Positions 53,392 through 62,822 are shown, counted from the first letter of the stretch. The stretch is 64,000 nucleotides of DNA from Chryseobacterium rhizoplanae (GCF_900182655.1 NZ_FXTC01000001.1:434001-498000); one strand, 5' to 3'. Notes: generated by a model from the sequence alone, not told the origin. Numbers and translations are program-made.

Positions 53392-54594
53392 CTAGTTTTT
53401 TGTTCTCTCTTTAGGCACTACATTAGCCGTAGTGAGCAGAAGGGCTGTAATAACGGCTACGATAAGGATTCCTATAAAGACATTCCAGGAATAAGCATGA
53501 AGGAGATAACCGGTACCACTGCCCAGAATACTGGACCCAAAATAGTAAAATAACCAGTAAATAGAAGTGGCTGAAGATTTCCCACGTTTGGCATACAACG
53601 CAGTCATCTGGCTGGCCATCGTGTGGGCTGCGAAAAAGGAAAGGGTAAAAAGGCCGAGTCCGAAAATAAGTATATAAATGTTTTCAGATAATAACAATGC
53701 CGCGCCGGTGAGCATAAATAAGATAGAACCTTTCAGGATATCATTCATGGGAAATCTTCTGGAAAGACGGCCTGTGATCATCGTTCCAAAAACTCCGAAA
53801 ATATACATGAGAAAGATAAAAGCAATAATAAAATGGCTTAACGAAAATGGTTTTGCTTCCAGTCTGAACGTCAGATAATTGTAAACACTCACGAAAACAC
53901 CCATCAGTAGAGCAGCTGTGCAGTATAATCGAAGCATATAAGGATTAGTCAGGAAAAACTTCATCTGTTTTACCTTAAGATGATAATCTGTTTTCTGTGG
54001 ATTGAAAAACCTTGATTCCGGAAACAGTTTCCAGAATACAGCCCCCAGAATGAAGCTTTCTATCCCGATAAAAAGAACAGCATTCCGCCATCCGAATTCA
54101 CCTGCAAGAAGGGTAGCCATTATTCTTCCGCTCATTCCACCGATGGTGTTACCACTAAGGTACATGCTGATGGCTGCAGGTACTGCCAAAGCATTTACTT
54201 CCTCTGTGAGATAGGCCAGCGCAACTGCCGAAACTCCGGAAACAACAAAACCTTTCAGTACCCCGATAGCGATCAGGAGGCTCAAACTTGGGATCCAGGT
54301 AGAAATAACGGTAAGCAGAGCAGATGAAATCAATGAAAAGACCATGAGACCTTTTCTGGAATAACTGTCTGCTTTGAAAGCGAAAAACAGTAACCCCAAT
54401 GCCATACCTATTGTGGAGGAAGATACAAGAAGGGAAGTATCACCTACAGACACCCCGAACTGTTCTGCAGCCATAGGCAGCATGGGCTGGAAAAGATAAA
54501 GCTGTGCAAAAACCGAAAGTCCTGAAAAGAAAATACAAAGTTTTATATATCGGAAACGTGAGCTTCCCTGATTGGCTTTTTCAAATGAATTCAT
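53392..54594 (-). CDS. MFS transporter (YnfM-like drug/metabolite exporter)
   Basis: The 400-residue protein has 12 hydrophobic segments and the opening LCIFFSGLSVFAQLYLFQPMLPMAAEQFGVS, typical of the YnfM/YdhP-like exporters of the major facilitator superfamily. The second half includes the GVFGTMITGRLSRRFPMND loop. It is predicted to sit in the inner membrane and export small molecules or drugs; the substrate is unknown. Two copies of ATGTGGTAC overlap its stop codon region (53373-53392). Confidence 0.9.
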   Translation of the reverse strand: MNSFEKANQGSSRFRYIKLCIFFSGLSVFAQLYLFQPMLPMAAEQFGVSVGDTSLLVSSSTIGMALGLLFFAFKADSYSRKGLMVFSLISSALLTVISTWIPSLSLLIAIGVLKGFVVSGVSAVALAYLTEEVNALAVPAAISMYLSGNTIGGMSGRIMATLLAGEFGWRNAVLFIGIESFILGAVFWKLFPESRFFNPQKTDYHLKVKQMKFFLTNPYMLRLYCTAALLMGVFVSVYNYLTFRLEAKPFSLSHFIIAFIFLMYIFGVFGTMITGRLSRRFPMNDILKGSILFMLTGAALLLSENIYILIFGLGLFTLSFFAAHTMASQMTALYAKRGKSSATSIYWLFYYFGSSILGSGTGYLLHAYSWNVFIGILIVAVITALLLTTANVVPKERTKN

Positions 54595-54710
54595 GATTTT
54601 TTTGCAATTAAAATGCAGCAGTTTGACAGAAAAATTAAGTCATGTAAATTTCATGATTATTTTCCGAATCTAAAAATCATTATCTCAATCATATGTATTG
54701 GTGAAACAAA

Positions 54711-55667
54711 TCAGTGGATTTGTAAACTGCTGATGTATTCGGAAGGGGTAATGCCTTCCATCTGTTTGAAGACTCTGTTGAAAGTAGACTGGTTTGAGAA
54801 CCCAGCTTCGGTATAAATATACATAAGGGTTACCTTCTCAATATCATTTTCAGTAAGCAGCCTTTTTACGCATTCAATTCTGTGCATATTCAGGTAATTA
54901 TTGAAGTTGGGATATCCCTTTGCACGGATTGATTTGGAGATATAGCTGCTGTTGATATCCATTTCTGCAGAAAGCTTTGAAATATTGAAGTTAACATCTT
55001 TATACAACTGTTTTTCTCTCATGACAAGCTCAATTTTCTCAAAAAGTTCATCTGCAAAAGGAGCTTTTTCTGTCACAAAGGTGGGCTGAACTTCCGGATT
55101 CAGGATTTTCTCTTCAATTTCATGATAAATTTCAACTCTTTTTATTTTATCCTTAAAGTAGATCAGAAGGGATATTACAGCTACATTGGAAACCATAAGG
55201 ATAGTATCTGTAATTCTTACATCATCCTGACTGTGCAATGGGAAATCAAAGCTGAAATTTTTTGAAATAAGATATCCTGTTATAATATTCAAGAGCACAA
55301 AAAGGCTGTAAATAAAGACATATTTCCTCTGAAAAAAAACATATGCTGCCAGTGGAATCGGGATAAGCCAGACAAAACTTGCAATAGAGTTGTTCCAGAA
55401 AGCAAGCATGATATAAAAATTAAAAAGCGTTGCAATGATAATATATGAATGTACCATTACATTTATCGAATACGTTTTGCGAACAATCAGGTAAGTGTAG
55501 ACCATTAAAAAAAGTCCTCCAAAAAGATACCAGGCCATTACTCTATCCGGGATGATAAAAGTAAATATCAACCCAAATACAGCAAGAATAACAGACATCA
55601 GAATATTGTAATAATACACCAGCTGTCTTTTGTACTGTTCAATTTTTATGTCTTTTGCGGTATTCAT
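54711..55667 (-). CDS. Membrane-anchored AraC-type regulator
   Basis: The 318-residue protein has about six hydrophobic segments in its first 190 residues, then an AraC helix-turn-helix pair: NFNISKLSAEMDINSSYISKSIRA and VTLMYIYTEAGFSNQSTFNRVFKQMEG. Regulators of this kind combine a membrane sensor with a cytoplasmic DNA-binding domain. Its targets are not evident; the adjacent MFS exporter gene and the secreted-protein gene are candidates. Confidence 0.9.
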   Translation of the reverse strand: MNTAKDIKIEQYKRQLVYYYNILMSVILAVFGLIFTFIIPDRVMAWYLFGGLFLMVYTYLIVRKTYSINVMVHSYIIIATLFNFYIMLAFWNNSIASFVWLIPIPLAAYVFFQRKYVFIYSLFVLLNIITGYLISKNFSFDFPLHSQDDVRITDTILMVSNVAVISLLIYFKDKIKRVEIYHEIEEKILNPEVQPTFVTEKAPFADELFEKIELVMREKQLYKDVNFNISKLSAEMDINSSYISKSIRAKGYPNFNNYLNMHRIECVKRLLTENDIEKVTLMYIYTEAGFSNQSTFNRVFKQMEGITPSEYISSLQIH

Positions 55668-55826
55668 TTGTGGTAACGGATAATTTTAAATCATTTCAAT
55701 ACGCTTTATAGCAGTCAGATGTCAAAAAATGACTGTAATAAAATGCTGATTGTTAGTTATTTGTGTTTTTATGAGCCGTTTCCGGTTTTTCATTAGTTAT
55801 TCAGAAATTTGATTTATTATCCCGGA

Positions 55827-55834
55827 TAACTTTG
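55827..55834 (+). promoter_or_regulatory. -7 promoter element before the secreted-protein gene
   Basis: TAACTTTG matches TAnnTTTG and lies 103 bases upstream of the start at 55938, leaving a long leader. TTTG at 55808-55811 is only 15 bases upstream, shorter than usual, so the -33 box is uncertain. Confidence 0.4.
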
Positions 55835-55937
55835 CACCAGCTAGCTCAACAAGGGTTAATTGATGACCTATCAATTGATCCACATGATTTATTCACTTCT
55901 TAAATAAATCAAATAATTTTTTAACAAATATACTAAA

Positions 55938-56783
55938 ATGAAGAAAATAAAATTACCCCTTATTGGCATTATGCTTTGTATTTCAACTGCTATGTATTCA
56001 CAGGTTGGCATCAATACGGATTCTCCTAAAGTAACATTACATGTGGAAGGCAAACCGGATGTCACAACTGTTCCTGATGGTGTAATGGCTCCAAGAATGA
56101 CTGGAGATCAGCTGAAAGCTAAAGATGATGTCTACCTGGCAGCGCAGACCGGAGCATTGGTCTATGTGACTCAGGCTGTGACGATGCCTTCTGTGAAGAC
56201 AGCAAAGGTAGATAAAGCCGGATATTATATGTTCAATGGAACCACCTGGAAGTTTGCATTTGGAGGTAAAGATGATGATATTACCATTGGAGACCTGATC
56301 TACTATCATGGAAGCATTCCTGCGGGTACCTCAGGAGCTGGTACACTGGCCAGCTCCTACCTTTCTGATCTTCCTGTGTTGGGAGGTTTTCTGAGACTTG
56401 ATGCTCAATTTAACAGCAGTTCAGCAGGTACAGGGGCCGCTACTACTTTTAATCCAAGACTTTATAATGTAGGAACTTCAGATGTGAAAATCTGGGTTTC
56501 GGAAATGTCTACCCATACCGGAGATTCGGACAATGGAAATATTAAATTATCACCAGGAGCTTACAGACAGTTTGATGATGGTGTTTATCTTACACAATCC
56601 CATAATGAAACGGTAACATTTGATATTACGATACAGGAACCGGAGCCAAGGTGGTACAGAGTGTATTATGCATTCCGTGTAGATAATAAATCTACAACAG
56701 GCAGCAGTGATGCTACAACTACAGATTCTAATGCTTCTGATAATACAAGAGAACTGTTTCTTTCTGTGCAGAGATTGTACTGA
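55938..56783 (+). CDS. Secreted surface protein with VGINTDSP motif
   Basis: The 281-residue protein has a signal peptide (MKKIKLPLIGIMLCISTAMYSQ) followed by VGINTDSPKVTLHVEGKPD. This is the amino-terminal pattern shared with the C1q-like proteins at 35724-38395, though the carboxy-terminal half (beta-rich, TQSHNETVTFDITIQEPEPRWYRVYYAF) is not clearly C1q-like. It is likely a cell-surface or extracellular structural protein. No enzyme motif is visible. Confidence 0.8.
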   Translation: MKKIKLPLIGIMLCISTAMYSQVGINTDSPKVTLHVEGKPDVTTVPDGVMAPRMTGDQLKAKDDVYLAAQTGALVYVTQAVTMPSVKTAKVDKAGYYMFNGTTWKFAFGGKDDDITIGDLIYYHGSIPAGTSGAGTLASSYLSDLPVLGGFLRLDAQFNSSSAGTGAATTFNPRLYNVGTSDVKIWVSEMSTHTGDSDNGNIKLSPGAYRQFDDGVYLTQSHNETVTFDITIQEPEPRWYRVYYAFRVDNKSTTGSSDATTTDSNASDNTRELFLSVQRLY

Positions 56784-56874
56784 TAAACCGTCTTATGATT
56801 CTAAAAATACAATGATTAAAAATATACAAAATCCAAGGGATTAATTTAAAAACTAATGAAATTTGTGTTTTTTC

Positions 56875-56906
56875 GGGGGCAGGAATATAATAAGGGTTCC
56901 GGCCCC
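56875..56906. terminator. Convergent-gene terminator hairpin
   Basis: A GC-rich stem (GGGGC at 56875-56879 pairing with GCCCC near 56902-56906, extended with mismatches) with T tracts on both outer sides lies between the secreted-protein gene and the response regulator. Confidence 0.7.
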
Positions 56907-56911
56907 TTTTA

Positions 56912-57523
56912 TTAATGCATCATTTCATATACCTTGATAAGCTCTGCAATGTTGGTGACATCAAGCTTTTGAAAAATTCTTTTTTTGTAAGTACTCACGG
57001 TAGACATCTGGATATTAAGCCTGTTGGCAATTTCAAGATTTCCGTTTCCATCAGCAAGGAGTTTGAAGATTTCATATTCACGGGATGACAGTTTTTCTAC
57101 AGGATTGTTTCTTTTGTTCTGAATAATAAGGCCAATCAGTTCTGCAGGATAAAAATATCCTTTTTCGATTACCGTTTTCACTGCATTTTTGATTTCATCC
57201 TCACTGCTTTGCTTATTCAGGTAACCTTCAGCGCCCTCTCTGATATATTGGATGGCAACATCCTTATCATAACCTGAGAAAATAAGAATCTTGAGGTCAT
57301 TCTGTATGTTTTTAAGCTCCGGAATCATTTTTTTATACTGTGTTCCAGGCATATCAATATCTAAAATAAGCAGGTCAAAACGTGAACTCTCAAGCTTTTT
57401 TTTCACCTGGTCATAGTTTTCTGCAAAATCTATTTTCAACTCCGGATAGGCAGTTTCAAGAACCAGAGAGGTTCCTGCCCTTACAACGTAATGATCATCA
57501 GCAATTAAAATTCTTTCTTTCAT
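56912..57523 (-). CDS. NarL/LuxR-type response regulator
   Basis: The 203-residue protein has a receiver domain with the phosphorylatable Asp D55 in LLILDIDMPG and acidic residues in ILIADDHYVV. A LuxR-type helix-turn-helix follows: LSSREYEIFKLLADGNGNLEIANRLNIQMSTVSTYKKRI. It is encoded 5 bases after the adjacent sensor kinase gene on the same strand, so it is its cognate partner. Confidence 0.94.
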   Translation of the reverse strand: MKERILIADDHYVVRAGTSLVLETAYPELKIDFAENYDQVKKKLESSRFDLLILDIDMPGTQYKKMIPELKNIQNDLKILIFSGYDKDVAIQYIREGAEGYLNKQSSEDEIKNAVKTVIEKGYFYPAELIGLIIQNKRNNPVEKLSSREYEIFKLLADGNGNLEIANRLNIQMSTVSTYKKRIFQKLDVTNIAELIKVYEMMH

Positions 57524-57528
57524 AGAGG

Positions 57529-60519
57529 CTAGTTTTTATTGAGTATTATTTTCACAACCGTTCCCGAAGGCTCGTTCTGGCTGAAACTTATTTCAGCGTT
57601 GATTTTTTTTACCAGATGGATAACCATGTGCAGACCAAGACCTTTCCCTTTAAAGCTGGGGGTTTCCAGCTTAGGATTTCTGAACAGGTTCATATAAGTG
57701 GCAATCTGTTCAGCAGACATTCCGGTACCTGTATCAGCAATTATGATTGTAGTTTTTTGTTGGTTTTCTGTAATATTCAGGTTGATGTTTCCTTCAAAAG
57801 TATTTTTCACGGCATTATCAAGAATATTATGAATAATGGCGGTCAAAATACTTTCGTTTACTTTAGAATACACGGTGCGTTCAGTAAGTTGGGTGATTGT
57901 TGTTCCCTTTTCTTTGGCAATTTCACAGAATAGCCTGTTTTTGATTTCCAGGATTTTGTTGATAGGGTATTCTTTTTCTTCAAAAATATTTTCTGCTTTG
58001 TAAAGCTCAGTATATTCTTTTAAATTCAGCGTAAACTGGTAAAGCTGCTCTGAAGATTTATAAATACTGTCAAAATATTTCTTCTGAAGCTCCACATCAT
58101 CAGACTCATGAAGTTTCTGAGAAAGCATGGCGATAAACCGGATAGGAGTGGTGATATCGTGACTGATGGTTTCCACCAGTTTTTTCTGATATTCCGTTTC
58201 TTTCTGTAGGTTGCTTTTTACCACTTCAAGATGAAGGGACGTTTCTTTCAGTTTAGAGTTTTTATTATGGACAATTTGCTTTAATGCTTTATTTTTTATT
58301 CTTAAAAAGTTGGTGGTCAGTTGAACAATCACAATGATGATGATCAGTATAATAACAGAAGCAGCCACTCTGAACAGCAATGTCTGATAAAAAAGTGGCT
58401 CAATATTGAAACGTATTGTTTTAACCTCATATTTTCCTTCAGGAGAAATAAGAATTCTTATACTAAGTGTATATTCACCCGGAGAAAGATTGCTGATGGT
58501 ATATTTTAATTCATTTCCTGTTGCAATCTGCTCCCAATCAGTATTTTCTTTTCCCGATATTTTTCCTTCGAGGTAAAGGTTTTCCGGATTAGAAAAATAG
58601 GGAATATCTATAAAAACATCCGCAGTTTTATAATCATTCTTTAAATCAAGTGTCTGATGAAAATACTGAGGTTCAGCATTTCCTATTTTTACCCTTTCAA
58701 TATAGATTTTATTCCTTTCCGGATAATAAGTCCGAATGTTGTTCGGGTTGAAAAACACAAAGCCGTCCATTGAAGGAAATACGAATTCCCCATTTTCCAA
58801 AGCATACGCATTAGGTTCCGAACTGCCATTGAATTCATTCGTCAGAAAGCCGTCTTTTTTGGTGAAACGGTAATAAAAGACCGGCGTTTTTCTGTTTTCT
58901 GCGTACTGAAGCAGTTGTTTTTTAGGAACCTTGAAAAGACCATTGTTGGAGGAAATCCAGTAAGCACCCTTTTGGTCTTCAAGCATATAATGAGCAGATT
59001 GCAGGTGGCCATTCCTGTCATTCGGCATCTTAATGAGTTTGTGGTTTTTGAAAAGATAAAACCCGCTTTTATTCGTAGTAATCCAAATCAGATTATCCTT
59101 AGTCCTGAAAATACTTTTAACATGAATATTTTTGATGATGGGAGTTATTGTATTGCTCCCCAGTTTGATCGAATACAAACCATCACTATTCCCGGTTAAA
59201 ATTTCATGGTCGCTGTATTGGAAAAAAATATTGACAAAACTTTTAAAATTATAAATGAAATCCGGATGGGTAAAAAGATTGTTTTTATAGAGACGAAGTT
59301 GAGTACCCGAAAGATCCGTAAACGTAATTCCATACAGATTTCCGCTTTTCATGAAACTTTCAAATCCCTTACCGATGAAAGCAGAATCCTTCTTTTTATA
59401 CCCTGAATTTTTGTAATACCTGATAATACTGTTTCTCTTTCGGATCAGAATGTTTTCGGAATCATCATACATCATCAGATAATTGTCATTGCACCCGAAC
59501 AGGTGTTTATTCACAATGCCATTTTTTCCAAATTCTGTTCCGTCCTCCGCAATGATGGTACTTTTACTGAATGGGAGAGAAGCGTAATACACATTGTTGG
59601 AAAAATCTGCTTCTTTTTTCGAAATATAATAATTGGTAAGCTTAAGCACATTAAGCCCGTTATTAAGTGTTCCCAGATAAAGTTTATTAAAGTCTTTATC
59701 ATAGAACATAGAACAGTAGGAGTGATTGCCTATTTCCTCAAAATTAATAAGAAATTGTAAGCGGAGATCCTTTTCATTGCCTTCTAAAATATAAATATTA
59801 TCATGATTGATGATAAAAGTCTGATTGGTAACCTGCTGCCAATAGATTTTGGTGTCCGGATGATTAAAAAGTGTTGGTTTTTCAGAAACAGAAAGCTGTC
59901 CGTTATGAATAGAATAGGTTTTTCTTTTCTTCAGATCATTAATAAATAGTGTTTCATTCAGTACAAAAGTATTGTTCAGATCTTTATTGGTAAAAGGGAT
60001 TGCTATTTTGGTCTCCTTTTTTCCCTCTTTATAGATAATGGCATTCTTTTCTGTAAAATAATAGGATGAATGTTTAAACTGTATAAAATAATGAATATCA
60101 TTATAGAAGCTTGAGGTTATAATATTATTGGCAATCCGCTGTACAATAGTATTGCCATTAGAAAAAGCCATTTTATCATTACCGTTGAGATTGGAAATTT
60201 TTGGAAATCTGTTTTTAATAATGATTTTATTCTCCTGGAAATTATTAAGGACTGTAATGCTGTCCAGAAGCGGATCACCAATGAATTCTCCGAAATGAAC
60301 ATTGTTTACTTTGAAATTATTAAACGTAATAAACGAACTCCCGTCATACCGTACAAGACCATTCTCTGTGGAGATCCAGATAAAACCATATTTGTCTTTG
60401 ACAATGGCCTTTGCACTACTTTGCGGAAGCCCATTGTCTATGTTGTACCACGTAGAAGTGTGGCTCTGTCCATGAATGTTTAAATAGATGCAAGCAAATA
60501 TAAATGCCCAAACTCTCAT
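57529..60519 (-). CDS. Propeller-type sensor histidine kinase
   Basis: The 996-residue protein has a signal peptide and a large extracytoplasmic sensor of two-component-propeller repeats (for example GFIWISTENGLVRYDG near the start), a Y_Y_Y-type beta domain, and a transmembrane helix at about residues 705-735. The cytoplasmic part has a HisKA domain with the phosphorylated His H787 in VETISHDITTPIRF, and an ATPase domain with the N-box NILDNAVKNT, ADTGTGMS and GKGLGLHMV. In Bacteroides such sensors are often fused to an AraC regulator (HTCS); here the output is a separate LuxR-type regulator. The ligand is unknown. Confidence 0.93.
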   Translation of the reverse strand: MRVWAFIFACIYLNIHGQSHTSTWYNIDNGLPQSSAKAIVKDKYGFIWISTENGLVRYDGSSFITFNNFKVNNVHFGEFIGDPLLDSITVLNNFQENKIIIKNRFPKISNLNGNDKMAFSNGNTIVQRIANNIITSSFYNDIHYFIQFKHSSYYFTEKNAIIYKEGKKETKIAIPFTNKDLNNTFVLNETLFINDLKKRKTYSIHNGQLSVSEKPTLFNHPDTKIYWQQVTNQTFIINHDNIYILEGNEKDLRLQFLINFEEIGNHSYCSMFYDKDFNKLYLGTLNNGLNVLKLTNYYISKKEADFSNNVYYASLPFSKSTIIAEDGTEFGKNGIVNKHLFGCNDNYLMMYDDSENILIRKRNSIIRYYKNSGYKKKDSAFIGKGFESFMKSGNLYGITFTDLSGTQLRLYKNNLFTHPDFIYNFKSFVNIFFQYSDHEILTGNSDGLYSIKLGSNTITPIIKNIHVKSIFRTKDNLIWITTNKSGFYLFKNHKLIKMPNDRNGHLQSAHYMLEDQKGAYWISSNNGLFKVPKKQLLQYAENRKTPVFYYRFTKKDGFLTNEFNGSSEPNAYALENGEFVFPSMDGFVFFNPNNIRTYYPERNKIYIERVKIGNAEPQYFHQTLDLKNDYKTADVFIDIPYFSNPENLYLEGKISGKENTDWEQIATGNELKYTISNLSPGEYTLSIRILISPEGKYEVKTIRFNIEPLFYQTLLFRVAASVIILIIIIVIVQLTTNFLRIKNKALKQIVHNKNSKLKETSLHLEVVKSNLQKETEYQKKLVETISHDITTPIRFIAMLSQKLHESDDVELQKKYFDSIYKSSEQLYQFTLNLKEYTELYKAENIFEEKEYPINKILEIKNRLFCEIAKEKGTTITQLTERTVYSKVNESILTAIIHNILDNAVKNTFEGNINLNITENQQKTTIIIADTGTGMSAEQIATYMNLFRNPKLETPSFKGKGLGLHMVIHLVKKINAEISFSQNEPSGTVVKIILNKN

Positions 60520-61027
60520 ATATGTGCAAAACTGATCTGTATCTCCTGCATTAATGCAAAAGACGGTTAATAATGTTTGTACAAGTCAATGTTTTTTTAA
60601 TGGGCAGGAACGATTGAATATAAATTTTTATCATTGAAGTTTTCAGGTCTTTTGTGTTTTATATTTTTTGATTGTGTAAAAATAGTGAAATTATGGAGAT
60701 AAATCAGTATCGCAAAATCTGTTTTGTACAAGTTTTATCTCCGTGTACAGACGATAGGGTATAGAAAGTTTTCGGAAACATTATGATATTTCAATAATAA
60801 GTGATAAATTTATACTGCATTCATTTTGAAAATATTCCTATCAATGTCAGTGCTGTGCCGGGTCTGTGATTGCTTTTAGGGTTTTGCAATTAATAAATAT
60901 TGATGCTTTTCTGTTTTTATTAAAAAATTTCCTGATGAACAGTTTTTAGCTGAATTTAATTGCTTTTTGTAGTAAAAGTTTGACAAAAGACTGAGGTAAA
61001 TTCTACATGGTATCTTTGCCAAGGCTT

Positions 61028-61144
61028 ATGAATATTCATATTTTTGCAAAAATATTTTCACAACGAATAAAAAAGATTTATTGTATAAATAACGATTCTA
61101 AGAACACAAACGGTTTTATCTCAAAAGCAAAAGAGGCTGCATGA
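61028..61144 (+). CDS. Candidate 38-residue basic peptide
   Basis: An ATG four to five bases after the expected transcription start opens a 38-codon frame: MNIHIFAKIFSQRIKKIYC, then INNDSKNTNGFISKAKEAA. The stop lies inside the loop of the terminator stem. The peptide is basic (ten Lys/Arg/His against two acidic residues) and has no recognised family. A near-leaderless start fits Bacteroidota, but so short a frame can occur by chance. Confidence 0.3.
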   Translation: MNIHIFAKIFSQRIKKIYCINNDSKNTNGFISKAKEAA

Positions 61145-61161
61145 AAAGCAAGGCCTCTTTT
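61129..61161 (+). terminator. Terminator of the orphan transcript
   Basis: Arms AAAAGAGGC and GCCTCTTTT enclose a 15-base loop and are followed by TTATT. The stem is oriented for the plus strand, where no neighbouring protein gene would use it. Confidence 0.75.
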
Positions 61162-61199
61162 TTATTGTCCGGTTCAAAAAACATTTTAAATAGACAAAA

Positions 61200-61217
61200 C
61201 CTCCCATAGACGGGAGG
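61200..61217 (-). terminator. DUF1349 gene terminator
   Basis: On the minus strand CCTCCC-N6-GGGAGG is followed by TTTTGT, 40 bases after the DUF1349 stop codon. Confidence 0.75.
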
Positions 61218-61256
61218 CGAACTAAACTGATTGTATATTGAAGTGTAATTCAATCG

Positions 61257-61904
61257 TTATTTATGAGTTTCAAGCCACTTCAGTCTGCGCTCATCCGGCA
61301 GATGTTTTACTTTAAAGTTCTCAAAGACAGCGTTGAATCCCTGTCCGTCTGGGCAGGCGGCCATTAAACCAACCATTACCGGAGTATTATCCTGAAGAGG
61401 CGCATTCCGCATCATGATGTAATTTTTATCATCAAAAGAATAAAATATTTCCACAGCATCCAGCCTTCTTACTGCTTTTATCCATACTGCAGGAGGTGTT
61501 TTTTCTAATGTTATGACACTCCAGTCACTTTTGTTGTGGGTCACAACAGTGCTGAGGTTGTACTTACCGTCCACAAATTCCACTCCGGCTTTGATGTAAT
61601 GTTCCTTGTCAGTTCTCAGCATAAGACCCATCTGATCAAACCTGGCTTTGTAACTGCCGGTGATTTTTACTTTTGCTTCAAATTCACCGCCATAAATGGT
61701 GTAATAAAATGGGGCATCATCTACGGTAAATCCATAATGTGAAACTCTCCAGTAATCACTCTGCGGCGTTACAAACATCGAAAGGCTGTTATTTTTGATT
61801 TCCCATTTTTCAGGTTCATTGAACCAGGTCATTTTCTCAAGGCTCTGGGCAGAAAGCTTTTGAATCAGGAATAGGGCACAAAAGCCTAAAATCAACTTCT
61901 TCAT
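61257..61904 (-). CDS. DUF1349 concanavalin-like protein
   Basis: The 215-residue protein has a signal peptide (MKKLILGFCALFLIQKLSAQ) and a DUF1349/laminin-G-like beta-sandwich: TWFNEPEKWEIKNNSLSMFVTPQSDYW, GGEFEAKVKITGSYKARFDQMGLMLR, and AACPDGQGFNAVFENFKV. Such domains are found in glycan-binding and regulatory proteins, and carbohydrate binding is possible but not shown. The promoter TTG-N20-TACTTTTG is complete and 40 bases upstream. Confidence 0.9.
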   Translation of the reverse strand: MKKLILGFCALFLIQKLSAQSLEKMTWFNEPEKWEIKNNSLSMFVTPQSDYWRVSHYGFTVDDAPFYYTIYGGEFEAKVKITGSYKARFDQMGLMLRTDKEHYIKAGVEFVDGKYNLSTVVTHNKSDWSVITLEKTPPAVWIKAVRRLDAVEIFYSFDDKNYIMMRNAPLQDNTPVMVGLMAACPDGQGFNAVFENFKVKHLPDERRLKWLETHK

Positions 61905-61943
61905 TCTCTTTGGATAAATTCTAAGGGTAAATTATTATTTTAG

Positions 61944-61974
61944 CAAAAGTATTATTAAACCTCATTCGCGTCAA
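61944..61974 (-). promoter_or_regulatory. Promoter of the DUF1349 gene
   Basis: Minus-strand TTG (61972-61974) and TACTTTTG (61944-61951) are 20 bases apart, a good match to the Bacteroidota pattern. The promoter overlaps the start region of the divergent regulator gene at 61993. Confidence 0.65.
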
Positions 61975-61992
61975 TACTGATAAATAACCATT

Positions 61993-62730
61993 ATGGAGAT
62001 CCGTAAACAGCTCAGCGATCAATTGCTCGATAACGCATCCGGAAAATGCATGCTTGATATAGAAGTCTATAAGCAGAGAGCGCTTGTGTACTCCCAGATG
62101 GAAGGAGCGATCTGTGTATTGAGTGATATGCAGGCCAATAAAAGCTATATCTATAAATCTGCAGCGGCTGGAGAACTTGGGCTGACTATGGGCGGAAATC
62201 CAACAGAAATAGACACCATCTGGGAAGAAGAGATGCTGAAAAAAATCCATCCTGATGACCGCTTGAAGAAGTATATCCATGAACTCCGCTTTTTCAAATT
62301 ACTGGAGGCTATGGAAATGGAACAACGTACAGAATACAGTGTCGTATCAAAAATCAGGATGAAGGATAAAAATGAAGAGTACCGTTGGGTAAAACACCGT
62401 ATGTTTTATGTGTATTCGCCTTCCAATGGCAGATTGAGACTGGCTCTCTGTCTTTATAATATTGCCCTTACTTCATCTACGGTTTCTGATTTTATGATTA
62501 TCAATACAATAAAAGGAGAAGTTGTTGTAAAAGATAAACTTGATTATAAAAATATCCTGAGCCCAAGAGAGCTGGAAGTTTTAAAATTTGTAGGGGAAGG
62601 CTATGCCAGCAAGGAAATTGCAGAGCTGCTTTTCATAAGTGTCAATACTGTAAGCAGGCACCGGCAGAATATTCTGGAAAAACTGAAAGTAAAAAATTCC
62701 ACACAAGCCTTCAAAGACAGTTTTTATTAA
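61993..62730 (+). CDS. LuxR-type regulator with PAS-like amino-terminal domain
   Basis: The 245-residue protein has an amino-terminal region resembling a PAS sensor (SKIRMKDKNEEYRWVKHRMFYVYS, with a typical beta-strand ending) and a carboxy-terminal LuxR helix-turn-helix, LSPRELEVLKFVGEGYASKEIAELLFISVNTVSRHRQNIL. No receiver domain is present, so it is not a classical response regulator. The ligand is unknown. It is divergent from DUF1349, and the next gene encodes a tiny AraC-domain protein. Confidence 0.9.
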   Translation: MEIRKQLSDQLLDNASGKCMLDIEVYKQRALVYSQMEGAICVLSDMQANKSYIYKSAAAGELGLTMGGNPTEIDTIWEEEMLKKIHPDDRLKKYIHELRFFKLLEAMEMEQRTEYSVVSKIRMKDKNEEYRWVKHRMFYVYSPSNGRLRLALCLYNIALTSSTVSDFMIINTIKGEVVVKDKLDYKNILSPRELEVLKFVGEGYASKEIAELLFISVNTVSRHRQNILEKLKVKNSTQAFKDSFY

Positions 62731-62822
62731 CTATTTAGCTTGAAATATCCGAAAAGTTCACCATGTTGTTTTGTATCTTATAATTAAATTTATACCTTGA
62801 TACGGATTAGCAAAAACAATAA

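Larger units (their letters stand above)
61011..61165 (+). ncRNA. Putative orphan transcript (small RNA or mini-mRNA) with its own promoter and terminator
   Basis: TATCTTTG at 61011-61018 matches the -7 element. About 110 bases further on, AAAAGAGGC / GCCTCTTTT (61129-61161) forms a terminator stem with a T-rich end. No annotated gene lies on that strand until 61993, so any transcript would be about 140 nucleotides. It could encode 38 residues (next entry) or act as RNA. The match is visible; transcription is inferred. Confidence 0.45.
60520..61256. other. Long intergenic region between sensor kinase and DUF1349 gene
   Basis: This 737-base region includes the upstream region of the sensor kinase, an orphan plus-strand promoter at 61011, an 18-base perfect palindrome (61038-61055), a small plus-strand frame with a terminator (61028-61161), and the DUF1349 terminator (61200-61217). 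The stretch 60520-61000 is A+T-rich with nothing else recognised. Confidence 0.6.
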
